NCBI GenBank assembly: GCA_963971285.1
Contig: OZ020246.1
Location: 22,504,455-22,568,454, forward strand
DNA length: 64,000 nt
Direction of reading: 5' to 3'
Source of the DNA: Astropecten irregularis
Taxonomy: Eukaryota; Echinodermata; Asteroidea; Paxillosida; Astropectinidae
Part shown: positions 10,901-20,857 of the stretch, one piece after another
Layout of the letters: each line of letters starts with the position of its first letter
Position numbering within the stretch: the stretch's first letter is position 1
Notes under the pieces: model-generated
What the model was told of the DNA's origin: nothing
Seen by the model: the letters and a program-made list of their open reading frames with translations, nothing else
Databases searched by the model: none
Made by a program: the position numbers and the translations under genes

Positions 10901-11179
10901 AACAGTATTTTTACTAGTCAAGCTATTCATCATGTTTACTTTGTCAAAGTTATTTTAAATTTGTGCATTTATTCTTCTTTCAGTTTTTGTCATTTTTCCG
11001 AAAGGAGTTGGTGTATGGGATTTTCTGCAGTGTTTTTGAACTTTGACCTGAATACACTTTGACCTTAACCCAACTTTGCCCAGGTCTCTCTTGTGTCACA
11101 GCAGTTCGTCCAATGGGATGCCGTTATGACCCGTTACGAGATTGCCAAGAAAGTCCGAGAACCAAAGGAATTCTATTGA
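4918..11179 (+). CDS. DCTN3: Dynactin subunit 3 (p24)
   Basis: Seven exons: 4918-5028, 6057-6141, 7945-8031, 8672-8755, 9744-9802, 10260-10319 and 11084-11179 (TGA). They join in phase into 193 aa (human p24 is 186). p24 is a small, mostly coiled-coil subunit of the dynactin shoulder, the dynein activator that links cargo to microtubule transport. The N-terminus reads MAATGSMMEVLESRIKLIED; exon 3 reads DELNSNLDPELANKM, matching the vertebrate DLIKYLDPEY region; exons 6-7 give LLEAYNKIVSLVSQQFVQWD, matching the conserved LSKQFVQWDE region. The start sits in AAGATGGCGGCC, a good context. Introns 1-5 use ordinary GT-AG sites. Intron 6 has a GTATCCTTT donor and is probably spliced by the minor spliceosome. 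Introns carry several MITEs and tRNA-like repeats. Confidence 0.9.
5379..5740. mobile_element. Possible TA-flanked MITE in DCTN3 intron 1
   Basis: The left end TATAGATCAGCACGGAGTGA and the right end TCCGCGCTGATCTATA form an imperfect terminal inverted repeat about 360 bp apart. TA at both ends would fit Tc1/mariner insertion. Only this copy is seen, and the sequence just before it (from 5280) resembles one end of the GGGGCCAATTTCATAGAG family. Confidence 0.4.
6439..6588. mobile_element. Hairpin MITE, 150 bp
   Basis: This is a nearly perfect inverted repeat that starts GGGGCCGATTTCACTAACG and ends with CGTTAGTGAAATCGACCCC-like bases. The arms contain CCCAAATCCATCGCTAAACG and its complement. 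It lies in DCTN3 intron 2 and matches the copy at 1026-1162. Confidence 0.8.
7167..7336. mobile_element. CAGGCATGCAAC MITE with 6-bp duplication
   Basis: The ends CAGGCATGCAACTT and AAGTTGCATGCCTG are exact inverses. GTAATG is present directly on both sides (7161-7166 and 7337-7342). A related copy lies at 20702-20857. It sits in DCTN3 intron 2. Confidence 0.75.
9221..9577 (+). mobile_element. TTAA-type MITE, full length (357 bp)
   Basis: AGGTAGTATCATACTTTGGT follows TTAA (9217-9220), and the exact inverse terminus ending ACTACCT precedes TTAA (9578-9581). The internal GATCTTTTAAAAGATC palindrome is conserved. It lies in DCTN3 intron 4 and has the same length as the copy at 3979 but the opposite orientation. 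Confidence 0.88.
10486..10620 (-). mobile_element. tRNA-derived element, family B
   Basis: In reverse orientation it shows box A- and box B-like words (GGATTCGAACCAGCGACCC is the complement of the T-arm region, ACCAACTGAACTATTCAGCCC of the D-arm region). It matches the copies at 41092 and 55254. It lies in DCTN3 intron 6. Confidence 0.65.
10628..10730 (-). mobile_element. tRNA-derived element, family B, second copy
   Basis: It follows the previous copy directly: GAACAAAGAAAAATTGAC at 10638, then GGATTCGATCCGGGTACC and ACCAACTGAGCCATCCA, the complement of a TGGATGGCTCAGTTGGT D-arm. The right inverted end is not clear, so it is probably truncated. Confidence 0.6.
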
Positions 11180-12396
11180 CAACCTGAACAGTACTCATTT
11201 GCATAGGTCGTAGGTCATATGCAAATTAGGGAGTTGGGTGGTTGGAGGGGAGTGGTTAAACTATGGCATCTGCATCATTTGCAAAAAAATTATTGCTATT
11301 AAAAGCACAAAAGGTACACATTTTAGGAAAACAAGGAAAAAAGGAAACACAAGGAAAAAAGTATTAATGGAACTCAGTTTTGGGCCTTGCTCCATATGGG
11401 CCTGTCCTACACACCAAAAAGTTCAATAATTTGAATTCAATACAAAAAAATGTGTCTCGTGCAGATTTCTGCGGCCTGTCTTTATACATTTCTGTACGTT
11501 AGTAATTCTTTTTTTATCATATTTGAATCTGATCTTCACCAAGGGTTAACATATTTATTTTCTTTGTCCAATTAGGAGCATCATAATTATTTTTTGGGTT
11601 TTTGTTTTTTTATTTTTTTGCATTTTCATTGTCAATTTTTCAGAGACTCATTTAATCATCATTATTGAATAAATGTATTGCGTTTGATTACATAATTGAT
11701 TTTATTGAGGTTTGGGTAGGGAGGAAGACAATATGGCACTTTTTTTTTTTACATTTGTGCATTGTTTTATTAAAATGTTTCTCACAAACTGTATTTTACA
11801 GTGTATTGATAAGATATTCGTTGTATATTTCAAAGTGCAATAATAAGTTACAAACCTTTTCATTTCTTATGCTGAAAAGACTCCTTAAATGTTTTGTAAG
11901 ACTCGGTTTGTAAGTTGGGGCGGTCGGTTTTGGTTTTAGTGTGCGGCTGCATGAATAAGTCTTTTTCTTTATGTTGCTTTTTGTTTGTGCAGGGATGAGA
12001 TTAACCAATGATAAAAAATATTTGGAACAACTGACAGGGGGCGTAACAAATCTGAACTTTGAAAAAAAGTATCTGATAACTTGTACACAAACAATCTTAA
12101 ATCCAAAACAAAACAATCTGAAATCAGATAAAAATCTGAGGAAATTTCATCCTTGCTTTTGATTTGTTTGTTTTCTTACTTTTTCTCACTCTTTTTTTTG
12201 TGGGGGTTGGGGTGTTTAGGGAGGGGGGTCATTACGACGTGTATTTTTAAAGGCATTTGGCATCAAAGATGTACTGTAGTGTTACATAATTATTTTCAAA
12301 TTGGGGGTAGTGCTAGTTGTTTTTCTGTTATATATACTATATACAGTATATGTTATACTTGAATACTGTTCAGGGTATGATTTCATGAAACACTAA

Positions 12397-12877
12397 GGGC
12401 CTGTTTATTTAAAGGTACATGTAGTATCATACTTTGGTAAGAAACCAAAACAGAAATGTTCACAGATTTACGTATAACGTACAGGGTATGAAGATGGTGG
12501 TGGTAGAAAGACCCTGTTAAAAATGTTCCGCCTGAAATAATGTATTTATAAAGAAATTAGTAAAACAACGACTTAAAATCTTTTTGATCTATTTAAAAGA
12601 TCAGAAATAAAAGAGAAAAAACTTAAGAAATGCTGTGGCAGTTTGTCACTGTTTTCTCAAAAAGTGGGCACCGCATGGGACTAAAATTTTCACAGATGAC
12701 TATTACTGTATGTGTCTTGGTATTTTTGCCCATGAATCTGTGTTTCTTTGATAAAAACCCAAGTATGATACTACCTTTAATGCACAAGATCACGGATCCT
12801 GATCCCATTATTGCATACCCTGCATGGGACATGGATCCGCAAATCTGGGATCCTGTGCATTAAAAAAAAACAGGCCC
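12397..12877. mobile_element. PIF/Harbinger-like MITE, interrupted
   Basis: The outer element begins GGGCCTGTTTATTTAA and ends AAACAGGCCC; TAA is present on both sides (12394-12396 and 12878-12880), the usual duplication of PIF/Harbinger elements. Its body (GGATCC, ATGGGACATGGATCC) resumes at 12781 after a 364 bp inserted element. Intact relatives are at 24254 and 51520. Confidence 0.75.
12413..12776 (+). mobile_element. TTAA-type MITE nested in the Harbinger-like MITE
   Basis: It starts AGGTACATGTAGTATCATAC after TTAA (12409-12412) and ends GATACTACCT before TTAA (12777-12780). Intact relatives of the host element have a single TTAA at this point, so this copy shows insertion with TTAA duplication directly. 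Confidence 0.9.
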
Positions 12878-13595
12878 TAAGATTAATCTGAACTTTGAGT
12901 TATCAATATCACCAGAGTGATTTGAATTGTAACATCAAACTTTGCTTAGCAATTGAGATCGATTGACATTTCAAGATCAATCTTATTTTAGTGTTTTCTT
13001 GAAATCTACCACATATCTCTGGTTGTTATTGTATATTGTTGTCCTAATGTTTAATCATAAAATGGGTAACTACCCAGCGCCATCATGTATATTAGCCTTA
13101 AGACAGCGAAACATCAGTCTTGTTAATGTGAATGAATTCCATTCTCTTAATTGATTTGAAACTTGCCGTTTCTGTCTAATTTAATTTAATGGAAGAAATG
13201 AACAGCTTTAAAAAAAACTTATTGCTGAGGGAATAAAAAAGTGGTAAATTTGAAAAGGAAATAATAGCTTCAGTTCTGAGAAGTGTTTTGTTCTTGTTTC
13301 AAGTTGAATGACTACTTGCATCTTGGGATACATTAGGTTTTTTTTCTCCAGTTTCGGCTAACAAATTCCTCCGTGTGTAAATTCCAAATGTGTGTACAAA
13401 TATGTGCTCTATGGGTATGCTGGTCACGTCATACATTGACTTCGTTCCTTTCAAAATCATTTTGTGGATTCATAAATAAAATGAAAGGGAATCCCAGAGT
13501 AATGGGGAAATTCACTCTCTAAGAAAGTATTTGACAAGGTGTAACTGCAAACATAATTGTACGCTCAGACAGCAACCCCATTACATTGTCCATAA

Positions 13596-13945
13596 AGGTA
13601 GGAACATACTTTGGCAAGACAGCAAAACAGAAACGTTCACAGATTTACTTACAACTTACAGGGTATTAAGATGGTGGTGGTAGAAACATACCGTTAAAAT
13701 GTTCCGCCTGAAATGGTGTATTTATCCAGAAATTAGTAAAACAACGACAGAAAAACTTGTTGATCTTTTAAAAGATCAAAAATAAAAGAGAAAAGACTTA
13801 GGAAATACTACGGCCTTTTTTCATTGTTTCTCAAAAAGTGGGCACCGTATGGGACTGAAATTTTCACAGATGACTATTACTGTATCGTCCTTGATGTTTT
13901 TGCCCATGAATCTGTATTTCTTTGACAAAAACCAAAGTATGATAT
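13596..13945 (+). mobile_element. TTAA-type MITE, decayed ends
   Basis: It has the family body, including GATCTTTTAAAAGATC and TGGGACTGAAATTTTCACAG. The left end reads AGGTAGGAACATACTTTGG and the right end stops at AAAGTATGATATAG, without a clear TTAA. Confidence 0.7.
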
Positions 13946-15283
13946 AGAAGCACTCTGTTTCTGCTTCGGAGAAATTTGATCAGAAATTTAAATCATAATT
14001 TGAAATAACTGACCTGAGATGGATGGATGAAATCAATCAAAGTTGTGTCCAGTCCGCAGGACTAACAAAAAGTCTTTAATGTTCTTCCTCTGCACACATC
14101 TGAAGAATCATCATAACATAATTGAAAATCACGAGTCAATACTGTATTGTACAAGTTATTGTTCGTTAGTATCAATTATTCGGCCATCACTATCAAGACG
14201 AATATTGTTGACTTACAGAGAATATGATGAACAGGCCAGAGTCCAGTGCAGGCACGGTTCTACTAAAGCCAACATTTTGGGGGGGCTAGAAGACCCAATA
14301 TTTTGGGTTCTTCTAACACTCGCTTCTACTGTGTCTTATTAGGGGTCGAGAAACATGCATATAGCTGCTACAACGCGTTTCCCAAAAATCATTATTTTCA
14401 AGAATTCTTTTTTCAATTGCATTTTTTTTGCGGGCTAGGCAAATTTATTTTTTTGGGGGGGGGGGCAATCGAAATTGGGTTACAGGTTGATCAGTTATAA
14501 AGGTGGAGGTCACTACATGTACATCAATTAGTCAATACATGTAAATACTTTATTCATCATCACGTGCACCGATTCCGCAATGTACATGTAGCTGCAATCA
14601 TTCAACTTACACGGAAACGTGACTTGAGCCAAGTCTATGTGGCAGCTTGGATGCCTTGAAACCAAGGCTAGTGTCTGCCGAGTTGTATTGCGTGAACGTT
14701 ATAATGCAGTGTACATTATGCATGTTTATAATTATATGACCGGACCATTTGTCCGCTGAAGGCCACCGTACGTCCACACACGTACACGTCTGTAATCCGA
14801 GGTCCTGCAGCCCAGGGGAATTATCCACAGCTGGGGCCGGGGAGTCCTCTGCAACCTGCTGTAGCATTGTACTGTTCATTGTTCAGTCGGAATTCAGCCT
14901 GTTTGCCAAGAATCTTACGATGCTTCTGCCTAGTCATGATTGTTGATTGTCATGTCTACGTGCACTGTCCGCAAGGAAATGTCCCTTATTATGTTTGTTT
15001 GACCAACCAGAGTGGTGTTTGCTTGTACCGTACCGGTCTGCATGGTCTGGGACTCCGAAAGTGTTGACCACACCAGTACATTTTGGTAACTATGTTGGAA
15101 GACAAATCCCAGGCCTTGTCTCTTCTACTTTCTAAGTGAACTGTACCTGCGTACGTGGACTGTTGGACATAAAGGAACCCGGTAGAACTATAGCCTACCC
15201 AACTGAGTACAGGCTGTCATTTTGAACAAAATTTTCTTTTATTACTGTCCCAGACAGTTTCGCCTGAGAAAGATTTGTTGTGC

Positions 15284-15301
15284 ATGAGTGAAGTAATTTA
15301 G
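15284..15301 (+). CDS. Short upstream ORF before the ZIP start
   Basis: ATG AGT GAA GTA ATT TAG encodes five residues and ends five bases before the ZIP ATG at 15307. If the mRNA includes this stretch (a splice acceptor is likely at 15252-15253), the ORF could lower or tune translation of the transporter. No expression data are available. Confidence 0.35.
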   Translation: MSEVI

Positions 15302-15306
15302 TGATC

Positions 15307-16530
15307 ATGGAAATCCTAGTTCTGAAGATCATTGTGCTGTGCAGTTTGTTTATAACATGCCTGACTGCAAGCTTGCTGCCGCTGAAGTTTGTCAGCATCG
15401 CCATCAAGCGAGAAGGGGGTGAACATCGCCGACATATGGTGGAACGAGTGCTGCGATTCCTCAACTGTTTTGGAGGTGGAGTTTTCCTGGCAACTTGTCT
15501 CTTGGACCTCTTGCCGGACGTGGAGCAGAAGCTGACCGCCGTGCTGGACAAAATGGACATTCAAACAAACTTCCCCGTTGCCGAGTTCATAACAGTGACG
15601 GGACTGTTCTTGATTCTCAGTGTGGAGCAGATCGCGTACGACTGCAAGGAAAGGTCTAGCAGAGGCAAAGGAAAGACTGCAGCAACTGACATCAAGGCAG
15701 AGCATGTGCACGAGACAAAGGAGCAACACCAAGTTCATGAAACAGCACCGCAAGCGAGTGAAACAACCCCTCTCCTGAAGCAGATACCTCCATTGGTTAA
15801 CCAGAACGACCCTGATTGCATTGTTTTTAATTCTTGTGATGAGGAACCCATGGATTCCAGTTACAGCCATGGGCACAGCCATGGGCATAGCCATGGGCAT
15901 AGCCATGGGCATAGCCATGGGTACAGCCATGGGGTCAACCATGGACATGATGGACATGGTCTTAGGCGTGGGCCCGGGCATAGTCATGGCACCGTGGAGT
16001 CTGAGGGAACCGACACTCAAGCACTCATCCAACACACGGAGAGCCATGACATGGTCACCAGCTCCTCCTTGAGATCACTGGTCCTTCTCTTGGCGCTGTC
16101 CCTGCACTCTCTCTTTGAGGGTCTAGCGCTGGGTCTGCAAACGGACCTTGATAAGCTGCTGGGTATCTTTGCTGCCATCACCATCCACAAGACCATCCTG
16201 GCGCTGAGTCTGGGCATCAACTTCGTCCAGAGCAATCTCCGAAGGCGGTCGGTCATCCAGTCCAGCGTTTGCTTTTCCATCATGGCGCCAATCGGTATTG
16301 TCATCGGAATCTTGGTCATGGAGAGCTTGGACAATAACGCTCACAACATCACCAGTGGGGTGCTCCAAGGACTGGCCACGGGAACGTTCTTGTACATCAC
16401 ATTCTTTGAGGTGCTTCCGATGGAGATGAGTCAACCCGGAGACAGACTCCTCAAAGTGTTGTGCGCAATTTTCGGTTTTGCGATCATTGTCGGCACGATG
16501 TTTCTTGATCCAACCATAATGAGTAAATGA
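15307..16530 (+). CDS. ZIP zinc transporter, SLC39A1/3-like
   Basis: A single-exon coding region of 407 aa for a multipass plasma-membrane importer of Zn2+ (ZIP-I/ZIP subfamily II type). Membrane segment 1 is about residues 4-26. Segment 2 (about 47-70) contains GGGVFLATCLLDLLPD, almost the same as vertebrate ZIP1. Segment 4 (about 257-278) has HSLFEG with His267 and Glu271, and segment 5 (about 286-306) has His294-Lys295, both expected in the metal pathway. The cytosolic loop between segments 3 and 4 has a histidine-rich run at about 187-228 built from a 12-bp DNA repeat. The start at 15307 is preferred because it is the first in-frame ATG before segment 1. No intron interrupts the coding region, unlike many animal ZIP genes, so a retrocopy origin or intron loss is possible. 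All key residues are intact. Confidence 0.9.
   Translation: MEILVLKIIVLCSLFITCLTASLLPLKFVSIAIKREGGEHRRHMVERVLRFLNCFGGGVFLATCLLDLLPDVEQKLTAVLDKMDIQTNFPVAEFITVTGLFLILSVEQIAYDCKERSSRGKGKTAATDIKAEHVHETKEQHQVHETAPQASETTPLLKQIPPLVNQNDPDCIVFNSCDEEPMDSSYSHGHSHGHSHGHSHGHSHGYSHGVNHGHDGHGLRRGPGHSHGTVESEGTDTQALIQHTESHDMVTSSSLRSLVLLLALSLHSLFEGLALGLQTDLDKLLGIFAAITIHKTILALSLGINFVQSNLRRRSVIQSSVCFSIMAPIGIVIGILVMESLDNNAHNITSGVLQGLATGTFLYITFFEVLPMEMSQPGDRLLKVLCAIFGFAIIVGTMFLDPTIMSK
15862..15960 (+). repeat. AGCCATGGGCAT 12-bp coding repeat
   Basis: About six tandem 12-bp units encode the HSHG repeats of the ZIP loop. The repeat also opens long frames on the other strand, which are not genes. The unit count probably varies between alleles. 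Confidence 0.8.
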
Positions 16531-18204
16531 ATTTAAAATCCAAAAATCTAAAAACATATTTTCTAAAATGGCTTTATTTTGTTGTACTACTAAATGAGAA
16601 ATTATTGAGATGAGGTAATTGGGTGTGTTACTAATAATAATAAGATTGCAATACATCTTGGTGATTTTGGTGGTTTGAATATGGTATTTTTTTTAGCACA
16701 AAAGTTTCTTTTTCAATAATTATGTTAAATGACCTCCGTGCTAACTGCTTGTATCTGGAGCTTAAAGTGAACTCAAAATGTTTTGGGTGTTTTATTTTTC
16801 ATCAAGTGTACTTCATACAGATATTGAATGCTTTGGATTAACTTACAAAAGAAACCCACAAACAAAGCCTCTGTTATTGGTGTCTGTAAACAAAATCATA
16901 AAATGATAAGTGTATCTAGAGAATTTGCTAAAATTGTTATGGAAACTATTATTTTGTTTTCATTTCACTATGAAATTTTGGATATGTACGTGCACACGTA
17001 CATGTACGTATGCAGTCACAGTGCAGATAAAAATTCACTTGAACATTGACTAACCTCAGGAAATGCACAGGAAAAGATAAAGAGATATTTTAACAATGGA
17101 AATACTGCAAGGTTCAGAGTTCATTCAAAACAATCATTTTTAAAGGGTTCCTGCATTGTTTTGTTTTTCAGTCGGGTTATTTTGTTGCCTTCATACAGAG
17201 AATTTACTGACAGATAATGAATTTGGCAAGGCTTATTTTCCTTTGTATGCTGTTTATAGAAGAGTTCCTCAAAAGGACCAGGGACAAATTTTAAGAACAT
17301 GTAGATTTCAGTTTATCATGAAGTTTCAGATAGTATTAATCTCAAAGCCCATTGTATTTTGCAAAATCACACACACGTGTAAATTTATGTGTATCATATT
17401 CAAATTGCAGCATTGCAAAATGTACAGTTTGGGTCTGCAAAACGGACCCGAACGGGGTATGCGCAAAGCATTCTGGGTAAAATTGTTAGTAGGGCACATG
17501 CACGGCCTGAGTGATGTACAAATCCACAAGATTACACACTGTCCTTTGCGTGTGGACAGTGGAAGTGTAGTGCCGATAACAGGCTATCTTCGATAAGGTC
17601 CATGTTACAAGTTTATTTCGTTTTTATACAGAGGTTTGGGGAATCCTACATCATAAAATTTACCAGTAGTCCAGTACATATGTTTGTCTGTTAGTGTTCT
17701 CCTACCGTGTCAAAAATTAAGTGTAGATATAGCAAAATAAGATGTGTTGCATGTGCGTATATTAATTTAATTGATAAAACCAATATTATGAACTATATTG
17801 GTAATAGATAAAAATACTATAAATATAATGTATCTTTCTTATTTTTTTAATAGAAATAATTTGATCATTTACAGGGCAAAAATTCGTGCATTCACACTAT
17901 TTCAAAGGCCTTACGTCTTTATTATCTTTAGAAACATTTTTCCTCATAAAAAGATTTTGATTTGTATGGAACAGTGTTAGGCCTAAGCATCTCTTAAAAG
18001 TATTTCTTTCCCAGCCGTCCAGCTCTTCTTGGTTTGAATTCCTGGTCCTGGATCTCAAGCATGTCAAGCTGGTTTTACTGTGTTGATTTCCAAATGTCAT
18101 GTGTAAGTGTTTCTCTTGAATTTCATTTCTGCTGAACTACATATGTATATTATGTAATCATCAAATAACCATATGGGAAACTGACTGGATTAATGTTAAG
18201 TCAT

Positions 18205-18320
18205 TGAAAAGTGAACAAAGAAAAAATGACTGTAGCAAGATTCGAACTTGCGACACCCAGAATATGGTACCAGTGCATCAACTGTCCTATGTGTACAGTA
18301 TGTTGGCGGTGACCCAAATA
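18205..18320 (-). mobile_element. tRNA-derived element, family B, degenerate
   Basis: GAACAAAGAAAAAATGAC at 18213 is followed by GATTCGAACTTGCGACACCC and a shortened D-arm region (CATCAACTGTCC). The right inverted end is missing. Confidence 0.5.
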
Positions 18321-18580
18321 GCAAATACAAAACATGTATGATTAGTAATAAATAATCTTTGTTTGCGAGTCAAATGTCATGAAACCACTCGCATATGGCT
18401 ATATCCCAAGGATTCTTATTTTAAGATACGTGCAACATCACAAATGCTGCAACCTGAGAAACAGTTATAAGACAAAAGATCACCTTTTCCTCATCTTCTC
18501 TCAAATATGAGTTTCTTTGTGTTTTTGTACACTAATTGCTGCATAGTGCATCATAAATTTGCAATGTCCATGAATTCTCA

Positions 18581-18994
18581 GTGTGCTTGTCAATCAATAG
18601 TAATATTAGAAGTAATAATATGTTTGTGTGAGGATTATGTCCATACAGTAACTTAATTTTTCCCCCATCAGACTTATTTGTATTTGTGTAGAAATTATTT
18701 TAAAATTCTGTGAAGTTTGGCAAAGTGTTTGGAGGCTGTTATTAAATTAATTGTGTTTTGTGTATCTACAGTGTATGCATGTTGCAGCAGTGTGCTTGTC
18801 AGAAATAAATAGTAATATTAGTAGTAATAATATGTTTGTGTGAGGATTATGTCCATACAGTAACTTAATTTTTCCCCCATCAGACTTATTTGTATTTGTA
18901 GAAATTATTGAAAAATTGTGTGAAGTTTGGCAAAGTGTTTGGAGGCTGTTGTTAAATTAATTGTGTTTTGTGTATCTACAGTGTATGCATGTTG
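18581..18994. repeat. 209-bp tandem direct duplication
   Basis: The unit starting GTGTGCTTGTCA at 18581 recurs from 18790 with only small differences through CAGTGTATGCATGTTGC. High identity over the whole unit suggests a recent local duplication. Confidence 0.85.
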
Positions 18995-19758
18995 CTTCTT
19001 ACATATTTTGGTGTAGTCTTGGTTCAAGATGGTGTTACTTCATTGTGGTTCTCCAACAGACTGCATATGTCAACACAGCCCTGAAAAACGTCTACGCCAC
19101 ACACACAAGCCCGTTGTTTTTCGTTTTGGACGATGGAATGTTCCACTTTGTTCGCAGGTGGGCGGTTAATGGTTTGAACTCGCATATAAGCAACATCTTG
19201 GACCTAGACTAATTTTGGTGCTGAGCTAAATACTGTCGTAAATTTACTGTGAACCAAATGTTCATGGTGAGGAAAGTTACATTTGATGATAATACATGTA
19301 TTTAATGATGATTCATTTTGGGAATCTAATCATCCAGCCATATCAATCATATAATTATGACCACGTAGCATCATCTCAAAATATGAATTTACCCTCAAAC
19401 CAGCACCAAAGCCGATGTGTATGTCACTCCAAAAAAAAGAAAAAATCCATTCCACATTGTTCAATTGTTGAATATGCACAAATGACATTCAGTTATGTTT
19501 TAATTTACCAAAACCTGTTATCAATATACAGTACAGTATTTTGAATAAAATTATATTCCAAATGGCAAACGTATAATTTATGAAAAAAGACATATTCATC
19601 TATCTAATAACATGAATAAGAATGGGACATACATAGAGTATTGATAAACAGGGGTTGAAGGTGCATAAAGGCTTTGAAATATTCTTGGTGAAATAGTCCA
19701 CAATTTCCAATACAAGTAATAACACTGCAAACCAACACTGATCAGATTTATATCTCGG

Positions 19759-20250
19759 GGGGCCAATTTCACTGCACAAAATTTCCTTATAGAGGGTGTG
19801 CAGTCACGTGATCAGGACGCCATTTTGGACGGCAACGCTGTACACATGTGTAATGCACGTACGTACAGTGTATGTAACCCACATGTGTTCGCGTAGCTTG
19901 CAAATCAACCGTACGCAGATGCAGAAGTGCGTGCATATAATGATGCTGTCTGGTACGTACGCGTGCGCGCATACGCGACGTGCGTGCGTACGCGTGCCGT
20001 CCAAAATGGCCGATAATCTGTCAAGTGACGTCCCGTGCACGCTCTCTATAAAGCATGAAAAGTCTTCCTTGATCAAAGAGGATTACCAACCAAATTTCAT
20101 GTGATGTTTACTGCTTTTGACTTCGGCCATTGTTTGCCGAGCATACATACCATTCACAAGGAGTTTTGGCTGGCATACTAATTTTATTTACCACAGTTTT
20201 TGGTGCAAAAGCAAATTGTGATGCTTAAACAGCTCTATGAAATTGGCCCC
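19759..20250. mobile_element. GGGGCCAATTTCA MITE carrying an inner element
   Basis: The outer ends are GGGGCCAATTTCACTGCAC and CAGCTCTATGAAATTGGCCCC. The outer body is interrupted at 19788-20050. Related uninterrupted copies at 45091, 49656 and 55410 are 208-241 bp, which matches the size of this copy without the insert. Confidence 0.7.
19788..20050. mobile_element. Inner TIR element, 263 bp
   Basis: The ends TATAGAGGGTGTGCA and TGCACGCTCTCTATA are inverted; inward lie CCATTTTGGACGGCA and TGCCGTCCAAAATGG, also inverted. The centre is rich in ACGTACG words. TA at each end would fit a Tc1/mariner-type insertion. Confidence 0.65.
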
Positions 20251-20701
20251 AGGTGTAACAAGCAGTTTGCCGTGTGCATTTGTGGTGTGAGTGACATTGT
20301 TTGACCTTATTTGGACAATTCAGTCCTCTAGATGCAGTTGGACCAAACAGCATGGCTGGACCATCTATCCCAGACACAAGAATATAACCATTCTCATAGT
20401 CGTGACATAAGAATAACTAAGCTACACTTAATAAATAAGGTGCATATACTGCATAACATCAGTGAATGTGCATAATTTCTTAAATATATTCAATTTCACT
20501 GATGAATGATTTTTTAATTAAAGCATTACTAGAAATTGATTCATCTTGTTACAATGTGCACTATTGACATGATTGATAAACCTAATGGATTCCAGGGGGC
20601 ATTCTATAAAGGAGATGGGCCAAGTTACTATATATGTTCACATGTTACACCTGGAACTTTGTGCACAGCATTTCTGCTTAGCGTAGGTCACCTCTATGAG
20701 A

Positions 20702-20857
20702 CAGGCATGCAACCTTTCCTCGGACCAGCTGATTTCCTCTTTTTTTTTTCATTTCACTTTTATGCCATTGAAAAGTGAAAAACACTGTACATGTATAAAA
20801 TATGGTCAAGATTGGAATTTTCTCTTTTTGGGGGGTTAAGTTCAAGTTGCATGCCTG
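20702..20857. mobile_element. CAGGCATGCAAC MITE, second copy
   Basis: The ends CAGGCATGCAAC and GTTGCATGCCTG are inverted; the body matches 7167-7336 (CCTCGGACCAGCTGATTT, AAAAGTGAAAAACA). The flanks are ATGAGA and ATGAGG, a 6-bp duplication with one change. Confidence 0.7.

Larger units (their letters stand above)
10320..11083 (+). other. U12-type (minor) intron of DCTN3
   Basis: The donor is GTATCCTTT, a full match to the RTATCCTTT consensus of GT-AG U12 introns. A CCTTAAC branch-site core at 11063-11069 places the branch A about 15 nt before the exon, inside the usual window. There is no pyrimidine-rich tract typical of major introns. The flanking exons join in frame (AYNKI then VSLVSQQF). 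Confidence 0.8.
11180..15306. other. Intergenic region between DCTN3 and the ZIP gene
   Basis: The first part is probably the DCTN3 3' UTR, with AATAAA at 11668-11673 as one of several possible poly(A) signals in AT-rich DNA. It then holds a Harbinger-like MITE with a nested TTAA MITE (12397-12877), another TTAA MITE (13596-13945), a poly-G run near 14456 and scattered ACATGT words. The last 300 bp probably contain 5' UTR of the ZIP gene, with a likely acceptor at 15252-15253 (TTACTGTCCCAG). No other gene is recognised. Confidence 0.6.

Noticed and set aside
15316..16047. A 243-codon minus-strand frame opposite the ZIP gene with Met-Ala-Met-Pro repeats
   Set aside because: It is the complement of the 12-bp HSHG coding repeat and of conserved ZIP sequence; no independent signals are seen.
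16123..16656. A 177-codon minus-strand frame over the ZIP 3' half
   Set aside because: A shadow of a well-supported coding region on the other strand.
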